This document shows, piece by piece, positions 1-6,525 of a stretch of 7,127 nucleotides of DNA. The notes under the pieces are model-generated. The model saw only the letters and a list, made by a program, of their open reading frames with translations, ran no database searches and was not told where the DNA came from. Source of the stretch: Deferribacteres bacterium JdFR-76 (GTDB taxonomy: Bacteria; Zhuqueibacterota; JdFR-76). How positions within the stretch are numbered: position 1 is the first letter of the stretch; each line of letters opens with the position of its first letter. The stretch is taken from the NCBI GenBank assembly GCA_002011685.1, contig MTOL01000433.1:4419-11545 (forward strand), written 5' to 3'. Position numbers and translations under genes: made by a program.

Positions 1-474
1 TCTCCCCGTCAGTGAATCGGCCAACATGTACAGCGGTGTATTCCCGAGGTACCGCCCTTCCACAAAAACACATGCACCATAAGGAACACTGCCGATCATC
101 ATAAGGTGTGGCAAGCGGGCCTCATAATCTACGGTATCCTGGCCGGAAACAAACAGGGTATCCACTAGATCGCGGAGAAACCAGGCAGCGGGAATTGGTG
201 CAGCCACACGGATTATATGCATTCCCTCTTCCACGGCGATAAACTGGTGCTGCCAGGGAAAAATTTCCAGCGAATCGATCCACACCCCTCCCGCGGGCTG
301 ATTCAGCTTAATTTTCAGCCAGCCTATCCGGCCCGAATCAGGCGTCTCCTGGATGAGATAATCATCCATCCGGGTTCGTTCCTGCGCCGAAACAGACATC
401 ATCCCCAGAATGCTGGTGAAGGCCAAAATCAGAATGGCGCTTGTCCCCCCAAGCTGTCCTATCCGCCTTAGCAT
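1..474 (-). CDS. PEGA-domain exported protein, 3' part beyond the window edge
   Basis: This is an open frame of 158 codons that starts with ATG at 474 and is still open at position 1, so the C-terminus is missing. Residues 1-30 form a signal peptide: LRR, then a hydrophobic stretch, ending VSA before Q31. Residues about 51-92 look like a degenerate PEGA-type beta module (GVWIDS, then EEGMHIIRV). Residues about 126-158 are a clearer PEGA repeat: SVPYGACVFVEGRYLGNTPL, matching the family pattern of a P-x-G-A core, a V-x-V-x-G strand and G-x-T-P. PEGA modules are small extracytoplasmic beta domains, often in surface or binding proteins, and do not indicate an enzyme activity. A strong GGAGGT lies at 483-478, only 3 bases from the ATG; later ATGs at residues 25-26 would destroy the signal peptide, so 474 is preferred. 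It follows the propeller gene by 40 bases on the same strand and is probably co-transcribed. Its role is unknown. Confidence 0.8.
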   Translation of the reverse strand, partial: MLRRIGQLGGTSAILILAFTSILGMMSVSAQERTRMDDYLIQETPDSGRIGWLKIKLNQPAGGVWIDSLEIFPWQHQFIAVEEGMHIIRVAAPIPAAWFLRDLVDTLFVSGQDTVDYEARLPHLMMIGSVPYGACVFVEGRYLGNTPLYMLADSLTGR

Positions 475-514
475 TCCACCTCCAACCTGGCACAGTGTTG
501 CCCTCTGACAGCCT

Positions 515-1705
515 TCAACGGTTTTCTCCATTCCCCGCATCATAATCCGTGCCCTTCAGGATGTAAATAGAGCGATCTTCCGATCCAAACACCAGACGGC
601 TCTTCCAGAAGAGTGGTGCCGTCCGCACCCGCCCGTGAACCTTCAGTTCGAACCGCAAATTCCCCTTCTCGTCTAGCATAACAAGCCGACGGTCCAGAGT
701 TCCAAATAGCAAAAACTTGTCTGTAGCCGCCAGGGATGTTCCCACCACTGTATCTGTCGGATACACCCACAGCTGCTTTCCAGAATCCGCGGCCAGGGCG
801 CGGACCATTCCATCCTGTCCTGCCAGAACAATTTTCCCTTCCCAGATGACCGGTGCCCGGAAAACCACGGATGGAAGATGCTTCCCCCATAATGTTCTGC
901 CATCCGGTGCCAGAACTGTTAATCCTGAATCAGCGGTGCAGATGACAATCCGGCTGCCATCCGTCACAATAGGTGCCACAACCGGGGGAAACCGCGACTT
1001 TTCCCAGAGTGTCTTTCCGGTCTGTCCCACCAGCGCGATCACTTCTCCGCAGTCCGTCCCCACCACAATAAGCGAATCCACCGCGGCCGGAGGGTGCCAC
1101 ACCTGTCCTTTGAACGTTCGCGTCCATTTCAGGACTCCTTTCCGCACGTCCACTGCTCCAAGTCCCTTTTGCAGCGAGGCAGCAAAAAGCAGCGAACCAT
1201 AAAGCTGTGGGAACGCCGTAACTCCGTGGAAATTCAGTTTCCATGCCGCTTTCGGCTGTCCTTCCCGCCACGCCAGAATACTTTCCTGCCCAAAGCGAAG
1301 TGCCAAAATCAGCAGTTTTCCGGCAGGAATGGCATACCCTGGAGAACCGTTCGGCAACTTCCTCCGGTACAAACGGCGTTTTTGTCGCATGTCGTAGCAT
1401 TCCAACCGCCCATCCTCTGTGGGAACAAAAAGCCAGTTTCCTTGTGCGGCCAGCAATGCCCCCGGAGCCGAAGAAGTACGGTATTCTATTTCCAGCTCCA
1501 TGGGAACCTGCAGAGAAACTTCAGGAAACCAGGCATTATTTCCCGAATCGGCAGGCAAAAAAACCGGCCCGTTTTCCGCGTTTTTCCCCGGCAACAGAGG
1601 GCGGGCACATCCCTGATACAACAATATTCCAATCAACAGCCCGCTGACAAGCTTTAGAAGGCGATTTTGCTCCTGTAGGTCTTTCCTCCGCATCACCGGG
1701 TTCAC
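515..1705 (-). CDS. PQQ/BamB-like beta-propeller protein, probable lipoprotein
   Basis: This 396-residue protein has repeated blades of the PQQ-like (BamB-type) propeller. Visible blade motifs include DGRLECYDMRQKRRLYRRKL (98-117), GLGAVDVRKGVLKW (181-194), GEVIALVGQTGKTLW (220-234), GLTVLAPDGRTLWGK (261-275), GMVRALAADSGKQLW (299-313), RRLVMLDEKGNLRFE (339-353) and SIYILKG (379-385). The hydrophobic segment at about 18-32 is followed by C33 (LLYQGC). This suggests a type II signal peptide, though the residues at -3 and -2 (Y, Q) are unusual for a lipobox. Propellers of this family act as periplasmic scaffolds; BamB itself binds BamA. The start is GTG at 1705, with GGAAGA at 1716-1711 five bases away; the ATG at residue 5 has a poorer ribosome site. 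The GTG overlaps the stop of a possible small upstream frame (GTGA). It lies downstream of an Omp85-type barrel gene. No redox-enzyme features are apparent, so dehydrogenase activity is unlikely. Confidence 0.85.
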   Translation of the reverse strand: MNPVMRRKDLQEQNRLLKLVSGLLIGILLYQGCARPLLPGKNAENGPVFLPADSGNNAWFPEVSLQVPMELEIEYRTSSAPGALLAAQGNWLFVPTEDGRLECYDMRQKRRLYRRKLPNGSPGYAIPAGKLLILALRFGQESILAWREGQPKAAWKLNFHGVTAFPQLYGSLLFAASLQKGLGAVDVRKGVLKWTRTFKGQVWHPPAAVDSLIVVGTDCGEVIALVGQTGKTLWEKSRFPPVVAPIVTDGSRIVICTADSGLTVLAPDGRTLWGKHLPSVVFRAPVIWEGKIVLAGQDGMVRALAADSGKQLWVYPTDTVVGTSLAATDKFLLFGTLDRRLVMLDEKGNLRFELKVHGRVRTAPLFWKSRLVFGSEDRSIYILKGTDYDAGNGENR

Positions 1706-1852
1706 TTTTTTCTTCCATCGAAACTGAGTTCGGCAACTGTGCGCCAGTAGTGGCGGTTTGCCGCACCGGCTTTTTCACAGCCTTCTTTTTCAATCAATTG
1801 TTGGATCGGGACCTTTGCCCTTCACTAACGGCCCAAATCCCTGTAATCGCAT
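1702..1852 (-). CDS. Possible small gene with a +1 frameshift (about 49 residues)
   Basis: Between the fusion gene and the propeller gene are two short abutting frames. The first begins with ATG at 1852, six bases after the TAA of the fusion gene, and encodes 20 residues (MRLQGFGPLVKGKGPDPTID) before a TGA at 1792-1790. The second, one base out of phase, reads IQQLIEKEGCEKAGAANRHY and then WRTVAELSFDGRKK, ending at a TGA (1704-1702) that overlaps the GTG start of the propeller gene. Slipping +1 at the CCC codon (1810-1808, followed by G) would join them into one 49-residue charged protein. The second frame has codons like its neighbours and a coupling overlap, which suggest real coding. Alternatively it starts at TTG 1797 and makes only 31 residues, or the whole is a decayed gene, a sequencing error or chance. 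No family is recognised, and no Shine-Dalgarno site is evident before the ATG, which follows a run of eight A. Confidence 0.3.
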
Positions 1853-1857
1853 TTTTT

Positions 1858-4845
1858 TTAAAAGTCCCAGCCAAAAAAGAACTGCAAAAACGGTTTCCTG
1901 TTTACCCGCAATTCCTGAATCTTTGCGGTTCCAGGTACAAAATCAACGTGGTATTTTTTCCCGTAATCCAGGCGCAATACCAGCGCCCCCCCAAAATTGA
2001 ACCGCATCCCCAGGCCGAAGCTGCCGTAGAGTCTGCGGAACGATCCATCCCAGGCATTGCCCTGGTCCCAAAATAGGGCTCCACGAATGGAAGAGAAGCC
2101 GACCGCACCGAAGGGAAAACGGATAGCCAGACGGTCAATAAAAGGAAAACGCAGCTCCTGGCTTAGCAGTACCATTTTCTCGCCCCAGAGGCTCCAGAGT
2201 TTGTAGCCCCGAAGGTCCCAGCTTCCGCCCATGAAGAATTTTACCGTTTCTTTGCCCACATTAAAACTTCCCATAGCCCGCGTTGCAAAGGTAACCCGTC
2301 TTCCCAGGCGGAAATAGCGGCGGTAATCCACAATTACAGTGGAAAAATTCACTTTCGAATACCGGATGTCAACCGTGTTGCCCAGCGTAATCAGATAGCG
2401 GCTCCCGTCAACGGGGCCGGTGCTCCCCCACAGGGAATTGTCATGAACGAAACTGACAAAATTGGAAATTAAGAAAGCACGGCGGAAATAGCCGGTGCTG
2501 AACCACTCTTTCTCCGACCTGCGGACGTTTACCGAAGCTTCGATCCGCCGGAAGATGGAAAAAGGGTAACTCAATCCAAAAAAACCGCCATATCGGCGCT
2601 CATAGAAGAAACCGTCGTAATAATTGTAAAAGCGGCCAGCGAAATGATACAGGCCGTAAATCATATTAATCCGCCGGGTGAGATCGAGCCGCGTAACCGC
2701 GATGTTCATACTTTTGAGGATTTCATCTTTGGTGGTGGCATCGTTATAGATGAGGAAGTAGTATTGGTGATTGCCAAGAATGTCGCTGATAGCCAGCTGA
2801 GCTCCGCCGTACGTACCAAAAACTGGATCCTGTGTGACATAACTCTGTGCCAGATCCAGACTGTACTTCCGCCGGTATTTCACCGGAGACACCTTCTTTT
2901 CATAGTTTTCGGCCTGTTGAATCCACAACCGGAATTTGGCCGGCGCCGGATCCAGCGGCTCGTTTTTGGCTCCTGCAAGCCGCTGAGGAATCCGGTCCAG
3001 ACGCTGCAACTGAAAGGAAAAATTTTCAAAGGCGGAAAACAGAATTTCCCCGCTGTCTGTCCATTCGGGATCAAATGCTCCGGTTGCAAAGGAGGTAAGG
3101 CGCTTGAGCTGAGGAAAACGCAGGATCTGTTCCATCGGAAACGCACGTTCCACCACGCTGAAAAAAGGCTCCCGAACGGGAACATTTCCCACACCTTCCA
3201 GCGCGCTCCGCGAGGACTCCGCCAGCGGCCGCATGCGGATTCCCCGCCACTTCTCACCCGCTTCAATCAACCACAGATTAAACGCCCCGTCCCGGTCCGA
3301 AGAAAATGCCAGATACCGCCCATCCGGAGACCATGCCGGCGAATAATCCCGCCGGTTGCCATAGGTGATGTAGTAGATCTGGCGGTCACGAAGATCATAA
3401 AGAAAAAGGTTGTACGCCCCGTTCTCCCCAAACTCGGTCCGGTCCGAACTGAAGGCAATCCATTGTCCTCCTGGAGACCACGCCGGATCCCGGTCATCGT
3501 AAAAATCGTTGGTTAGCCGGTCAACCCGCCCGCTTTCCACTTCTACAACGTAAAGATCATTTTTCCCGGAAAAATCGATGGCCGAAAAGACGATCTTTTT
3601 CCCATCTGGTGACCAGCTGGGCGAAGAAAGGTAAACCAAGTCCCGAAACTGCAGCTTCCGCAGCGTGGTGCGGGTCTTCAGATCAAATATGTAGATGGCG
3701 TCTTTGCCCTGACTTTTGGACACAAAAGCCAGTTGTCCCCCTTTGTTCACGTCCAGCCGGCTTTGTAGCAGGTGAAAGGATTCAAACTCGGATGTCCGCT
3801 CTCCAGCAACCAGCAGCTCCGGCTCCGGCCTTTTTTCCCTATCACCCTCCAGGGACATCCAGTAAATGTTGGAATACCCGGTGCGGTTGGCATAAAAAAC
3901 CACGTACGGCCGCCCGTTAATCCGGCAAAATGCCGGTTTTGTGTGAATGCCATCCCGTGTCAGAACCGCCGCCGCGGTACCGGGTAGTTCGGCTTCTGCG
4001 AGCAGGGGGTAGTATTTCTTTTTGAGATAATACCTCCACCGCCGGTCAATTTCCTGAACCGGCATCCCGAGGACTTCACTCAACAAAAGGTCAAACCGGG
4101 CATATTTCCAGGCATTTTCAAACAGAAGGCGAATCTTGTGGTCTCCAAATGTTTCTGAAAGAAACCGGCAAAAAGCCTGACCCTCTTTATACATGAGATA
4201 GCTTCCGGTAATCTGATAAATCTGCGTCAGAGGATAAAAATACTCATTCAGCAATGCGTCTCGCATAATCATATCGGATTGGGAATCCCAGCCGGCCGAC
4301 CAGTACTCCGCCAGCCCTTCCACAAACCATAACGGAAAATTGACATGAGTAAGCTTGCGGTGGTTTTTGAACACGCGGTTTAATTTGCTGTGGGTAAACA
4401 CATGAACCAGCTCATGGCGGATCACCTGGCGAAACTGATACAGTGAACCGTTGGCAGGGATCACCACCCTGCCTTTGATGAATTCGAAAAAACCTCCAAC
4501 TCCCTCGGGAATCAGATAAGGAACCACATTGGTTTCCTGAAAATGAAAATGGGAACTGTAAAAAATCAACGGGATTCGCGAGAGGATAGAATGATCAAAT
4601 TTGCCGCGAAGTTCCCGGTAGGCCTCTTCGGCATATTTTGCACCGATTCGGGCCAACTCTTCCATTTCCGGGTAAAAATAGATATCGAAGTGCTCCGTCT
4701 TGAGCACGTGCCAGTCAAACTGATGGTACTGAATTTTATTCCGCCCAAAATAGAACTGAGAGAATACAGGGCAAGGAAATTCCGCCACCAGCAGAGCGGT
4801 ACAAAAGAAAATATAAAAAATGCGTTTTATTCCTTGAATTTTCAT
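1858..4845 (-). CDS. Outer-membrane fusion: HExxH peptidase, PD40 propeller, Omp85/BamA-like barrel
   Basis: This 995-residue protein begins with a signal peptide (residues 1 to about 30, cut near VFSQ). A peptidase-MA-like domain covers about 40-280: H144-E145-L-V-H148 is the zinc-binding HExxH, and E176 in WFVEGLAEYW (173-182) is the likely third ligand, as in gluzincins. TolB-type PD40 blades follow, with WSPDGKKIVFSA at 411-422, WSPGGQWIAFSSD at 456-468, WSPDGRYLAFSSD at 505-517 and a weaker FDPEWTDSGEILFSA at 591-605. Residues about 660-995 are rich in alternating aromatic strands and contain GGSWDLRGYK (873-882), resembling the conserved LRGY/VRGF loop of Omp85 barrels. The final residue is F995, a typical outer-membrane barrel end signal. 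No POTRA domain is seen. The peptidase and propeller are expected in the periplasm and the barrel in the outer membrane. ATG 4845 is chosen because it gives the signal peptide; no Shine-Dalgarno site precedes it. It is first in the leftward operon. The substrate and any transport activity are unknown. Confidence 0.88.
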   Translation of the reverse strand: MKIQGIKRIFYIFFCTALLVAEFPCPVFSQFYFGRNKIQYHQFDWHVLKTEHFDIYFYPEMEELARIGAKYAEEAYRELRGKFDHSILSRIPLIFYSSHFHFQETNVVPYLIPEGVGGFFEFIKGRVVIPANGSLYQFRQVIRHELVHVFTHSKLNRVFKNHRKLTHVNFPLWFVEGLAEYWSAGWDSQSDMIMRDALLNEYFYPLTQIYQITGSYLMYKEGQAFCRFLSETFGDHKIRLLFENAWKYARFDLLLSEVLGMPVQEIDRRWRYYLKKKYYPLLAEAELPGTAAAVLTRDGIHTKPAFCRINGRPYVVFYANRTGYSNIYWMSLEGDREKRPEPELLVAGERTSEFESFHLLQSRLDVNKGGQLAFVSKSQGKDAIYIFDLKTRTTLRKLQFRDLVYLSSPSWSPDGKKIVFSAIDFSGKNDLYVVEVESGRVDRLTNDFYDDRDPAWSPGGQWIAFSSDRTEFGENGAYNLFLYDLRDRQIYYITYGNRRDYSPAWSPDGRYLAFSSDRDGAFNLWLIEAGEKWRGIRMRPLAESSRSALEGVGNVPVREPFFSVVERAFPMEQILRFPQLKRLTSFATGAFDPEWTDSGEILFSAFENFSFQLQRLDRIPQRLAGAKNEPLDPAPAKFRLWIQQAENYEKKVSPVKYRRKYSLDLAQSYVTQDPVFGTYGGAQLAISDILGNHQYYFLIYNDATTKDEILKSMNIAVTRLDLTRRINMIYGLYHFAGRFYNYYDGFFYERRYGGFFGLSYPFSIFRRIEASVNVRRSEKEWFSTGYFRRAFLISNFVSFVHDNSLWGSTGPVDGSRYLITLGNTVDIRYSKVNFSTVIVDYRRYFRLGRRVTFATRAMGSFNVGKETVKFFMGGSWDLRGYKLWSLWGEKMVLLSQELRFPFIDRLAIRFPFGAVGFSSIRGALFWDQGNAWDGSFRRLYGSFGLGMRFNFGGALVLRLDYGKKYHVDFVPGTAKIQELRVNRKPFLQFFFGWDF

Positions 4846-4877
4846 AGGCTTATGCCGATTAGAAATTAGATTTCACC

Positions 4878-4896
4878 CAATAATTTAACAATAATT
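4878..4896. repeat. Direct repeat CAATAATT, candidate operator
   Basis: CAATAATT occurs at 4878-4885 and again at 4889-4896, so the start points are 11 bases apart, about one helical turn. A looser copy, CAATAAATT, lies at 4908-4916. The first two copies sit over the -10 box and spacer of the proposed leftward promoter, which is where a repressor would act. The region is A/T-rich, so chance repetition is possible. Confidence 0.3.
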
Positions 4897-4910
4897 GACA
4901 GGGCTGCCAA
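4882..4910 (-). promoter_or_regulatory. Predicted sigma70-like promoter for the leftward operon
   Basis: On the minus strand, TTGGCA (4910-4905) is followed by exactly 17 bases and then TAAATT (4887-4882). Five of six bases match the -35 consensus and four of six match the -10. Transcription would start near 4875, giving a short leader of about 30 bases before the ATG at 4845. It was read by eye. If the host uses a Bacteroidota-type primary sigma factor, the consensus differs. Confidence 0.45.
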
Positions 4911-4957
4911 TAAATTTAGCAAGGTACGAAAAGCTTTGGGCCCCATCGGCAATATTC

Positions 4958-4986
4958 TTGAAAATGCGTAGTGAAATGATTATATT
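4958..4986 (+). promoter_or_regulatory. Predicted sigma70-like promoter for cyclase and protease genes
   Basis: TTGAAA (4958-4963), a 17-base spacer and TATATT (4981-4986) make a good sigma70-type promoter, with four or five matches in each box. Transcription would begin near 4993, leaving a leader of about 140 bases before the GTG at 5135. A perfect TTGACA at 4895-4900 lies further upstream but has only a poor -10 (TAGCAA, 4917-4922), so it is a weaker alternative. Confidence 0.45.
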
Positions 4987-5030
4987 GAATTCGATTTTTG
5001 GATAGTTTACAACTTTTGAAAAAACAATAA

Positions 5031-5126
5031 GTTTCCAAACATTTTCGGAAACGTGGCTTTCAAACCTCGGAAACCAGAAAAGCCGGATCAGTTCATTTAG
5101 GAGGAAAGCCAGGGATCTTAATCCGG
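5031..5126 (+). promoter_or_regulatory. Possibly structured 5' leader of the diguanylate cyclase gene
   Basis: The leader holds several perfect 6-base complementarities. GTTTCC (5031-5036) pairs with GGAAAC at 5047-5052, or alternatively with GGAAAC at 5069-5074. GGCTTT (5055-5060) pairs with AAAGCC (5079-5084). CCGGAT (5083-5088) pairs with ATCCGG (5121-5126). The last stem would cover part of the GGAG ribosome site, and it shares bases 5083-5084 with the second stem, so the two compete. I could not match it to the c-di-GMP riboswitch (GEMM) consensus or to another known class. Each stem is short, so this is a suggestion only. Confidence 0.25.
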
Positions 5127-5128
5127 AG
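5099..5128 (+). promoter_or_regulatory. Two ribosome-binding-like sites before the cyclase GTG
   Basis: A near-perfect AGGAGG lies at 5099-5104, but it is 30 bases before the GTG and no ATG, GTG or TTG in the gene's frame follows it at a usable distance. A weaker GGAG at 5125-5128 is spaced 6 bases from the GTG at 5135 and decides the start. The strong upstream site may be a standby site or unused. Confidence 0.5.
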
Positions 5129-5134
5129 CAAAAC

Positions 5135-6481
5135 GTGGAAGGCGCCCGATTTATTGATTACCGCTCGGTTTTATTTATTCTGCTGCTGATTGCAATTTCC
5201 GCCATTGTGGGAATTTTTATTGCTACACCGGTCATTTCCTTACCCCTCTGGCTGAAGATTCTCATAGGCGCTGTTCTGCTCCTTGCTGCTGGTGCCGTGG
5301 CCAGCCGGAGCTTTAGCGCCCGCATCCTGGAACTGACGGACGAACTTACCGAAACCGGTGTTTCCCTCCGCACCAAAAAATACCGCCAGCAAATCGACAG
5401 CGCCACCGAAGAGCTGCGCATGCTTAACCGCAAACTGAAAAGGCATATCTATGAACTGCATAATTTGTTTCACATCAGCATGGACCTGACCTCGATCCTG
5501 GATCTGGACCAGCTTATCAATTCCTATCTGAACACGCTTATAGGGCAGCTGCGTATCAAAAACGCAACGCTTTTCTTGCATCTGGACAAAAACAACCCGG
5601 AACTGAAACTGATCAAGGCAAAAGGGATCAGTGAAGAAGATGTAGCCCAGCTGAAATTCAGTTTAAACGACTCCATCGTCAAGCTGCTTTATCAGAAGCG
5701 GCAACCTATTATCATAGCGGAAGAACTTACTTCTCTGAAGGAGATCGAAAAGTTCCGCATGCTGGATTCGGAAGTCATAGCCCCGCTGGTCCACTCCCGC
5801 AAACTGGAAGGCCTGGTCATTCTGGGCAACAAGATCAACGGGGAGCCTTATTCGCAAACTGATCTGGAAATGCTCACTCTCATCACCAACATTGTGGCCG
5901 TTGCCGTCGTAAATGCCAGGTTGTACCAGCGGGTCCGGGAAATCTCCATTACGGACGAATTGACGTCTCTGTATAACTATCGCTATTTCCGTCTGCGTCT
6001 TCGTGATGAAGTGTTCCGGTCGCAGCGTACGGGCCGGCCCCTTTCACTGGTAATCCTGGATGTGGATTATTTCAAGAATTACAACGATACCCTAGGGCAC
6101 CCGGCTGGTGATCAGGTCCTCAAGCAGATCGCCAAAATCCTGCGCAATTCCATCCGAGATACCGATGTGGCCGCGCGCTATGGCGGTGAGGAATTTTGCG
6201 TAATTCTTCCGGAAGTGGACCGCAATGGCGCGCGCATTTTTGCCGAACGATTGCGCAAGGCCATCGAAGATCACCCATTCTATAAAGAAGAAATCCAGCC
6301 AAATGGCAAGCTCACTGTGAGTGCCGGCGCGGCTACCTATCCGGATGATGCCCGGATCATTAAAGAACTGCTCGTACGGGCCGATAATGCACTGTACCGC
6401 GCCAAGCGTATGGGCCGGAACAGGGTCTGCCTGTACGCCGAAGAAGAACCGGCAGGAACCTTATCTAGAGCATCCAGTTAA
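5135..6481 (+). CDS. Membrane-anchored GAF-GGDEF diguanylate cyclase
   Basis: This 448-residue protein is predicted to condense two GTP molecules into the second messenger c-di-GMP at the inner membrane. Two hydrophobic segments (about 12-31 and 37-57) form a hairpin with almost no periplasmic loop. A charged helical linker, probably coiled coil (60-112), leads to a GAF-like sensor domain (about 113-265), then the GGDEF domain (about 270-437). The catalytic signature is intact: DVDYFKNYNDTLGHPAGD (309-326) carries the metal and guanine contacts, and GGEEF is at 350-354. R341-x-x-D344 lies five residues before it, the canonical inhibitory I-site, so product feedback inhibition is likely. The GTG at 5135 is the only usable start: the frame is open back to a TAG at 5003 but has no other start codon. 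The GAF ligand cannot be read from sequence. The next gene, an S41 protease, follows by 44 bases. An EAL domain is absent. Confidence 0.93.
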   Translation: MEGARFIDYRSVLFILLLIAISAIVGIFIATPVISLPLWLKILIGAVLLLAAGAVASRSFSARILELTDELTETGVSLRTKKYRQQIDSATEELRMLNRKLKRHIYELHNLFHISMDLTSILDLDQLINSYLNTLIGQLRIKNATLFLHLDKNNPELKLIKAKGISEEDVAQLKFSLNDSIVKLLYQKRQPIIIAEELTSLKEIEKFRMLDSEVIAPLVHSRKLEGLVILGNKINGEPYSQTDLEMLTLITNIVAVAVVNARLYQRVREISITDELTSLYNYRYFRLRLRDEVFRSQRTGRPLSLVILDVDYFKNYNDTLGHPAGDQVLKQIAKILRNSIRDTDVAARYGGEEFCVILPEVDRNGARIFAERLRKAIEDHPFYKEEIQPNGKLTVSAGAATYPDDARIIKELLVRADNALYRAKRMGRNRVCLYAEEEPAGTLSRASS

Positions 6482-6514
6482 AGCAAAGAAATGAAACAGG
6501 ACGTACGCAGACTG

Positions 6515-6520
6515 AAGGAG
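6515..6520 (+). promoter_or_regulatory. Ribosome-binding site of the S41 protease gene
   Basis: AAGGAG lies five bases before the ATG at 6526, a near-ideal spacing that fixes the start of this gene. No promoter or terminator is evident in the 44 bases after the cyclase stop. Confidence 0.7.
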
Positions 6521-6525
6521 TGACC

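Noticed and set aside
475..514. Possible terminator between the propeller and PEGA genes
   Set aside because: No stable stem followed by a T-run is visible on the minus strand. The gap looks like an ordinary intra-operon spacer.
1094..1657. Plus-strand open frames opposite the propeller gene
   Set aside because: These are shadows: the minus-strand frame has repeated PQQ blades and an export signal, while the plus-strand frames have no recognisable content.
1536..1793. Minus-strand open frame of 85 codons starting at TTG and overlapping the propeller gene
   Set aside because: Most of it lies inside the propeller gene in another frame, it starts with TTG without a good ribosome site, and the competing frame ending at 1702 reads more like protein.
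2644..3516. Long plus-strand open frame of 290 codons opposite the fusion gene
   Set aside because: It lies entirely antisense to the well-supported fusion gene, has no recognisable domain, and its composition (proline- and arginine-rich) is that of an antisense shadow.
4895..4922. Perfect TTGACA on the plus strand as the cyclase promoter
   Set aside because: The best -10 at a 16-base spacing is TAGCAA, a poor match. The TTGAAA/TATATT pair at 4958-4986 is better and closer to the gene.
4854..4950. Inverted repeat GCCGAT (4854-4859) and ATCGGC (4945-4950) flanking the leftward promoter
   Set aside because: It is only six bases with an 85-base separation, which is easily chance.
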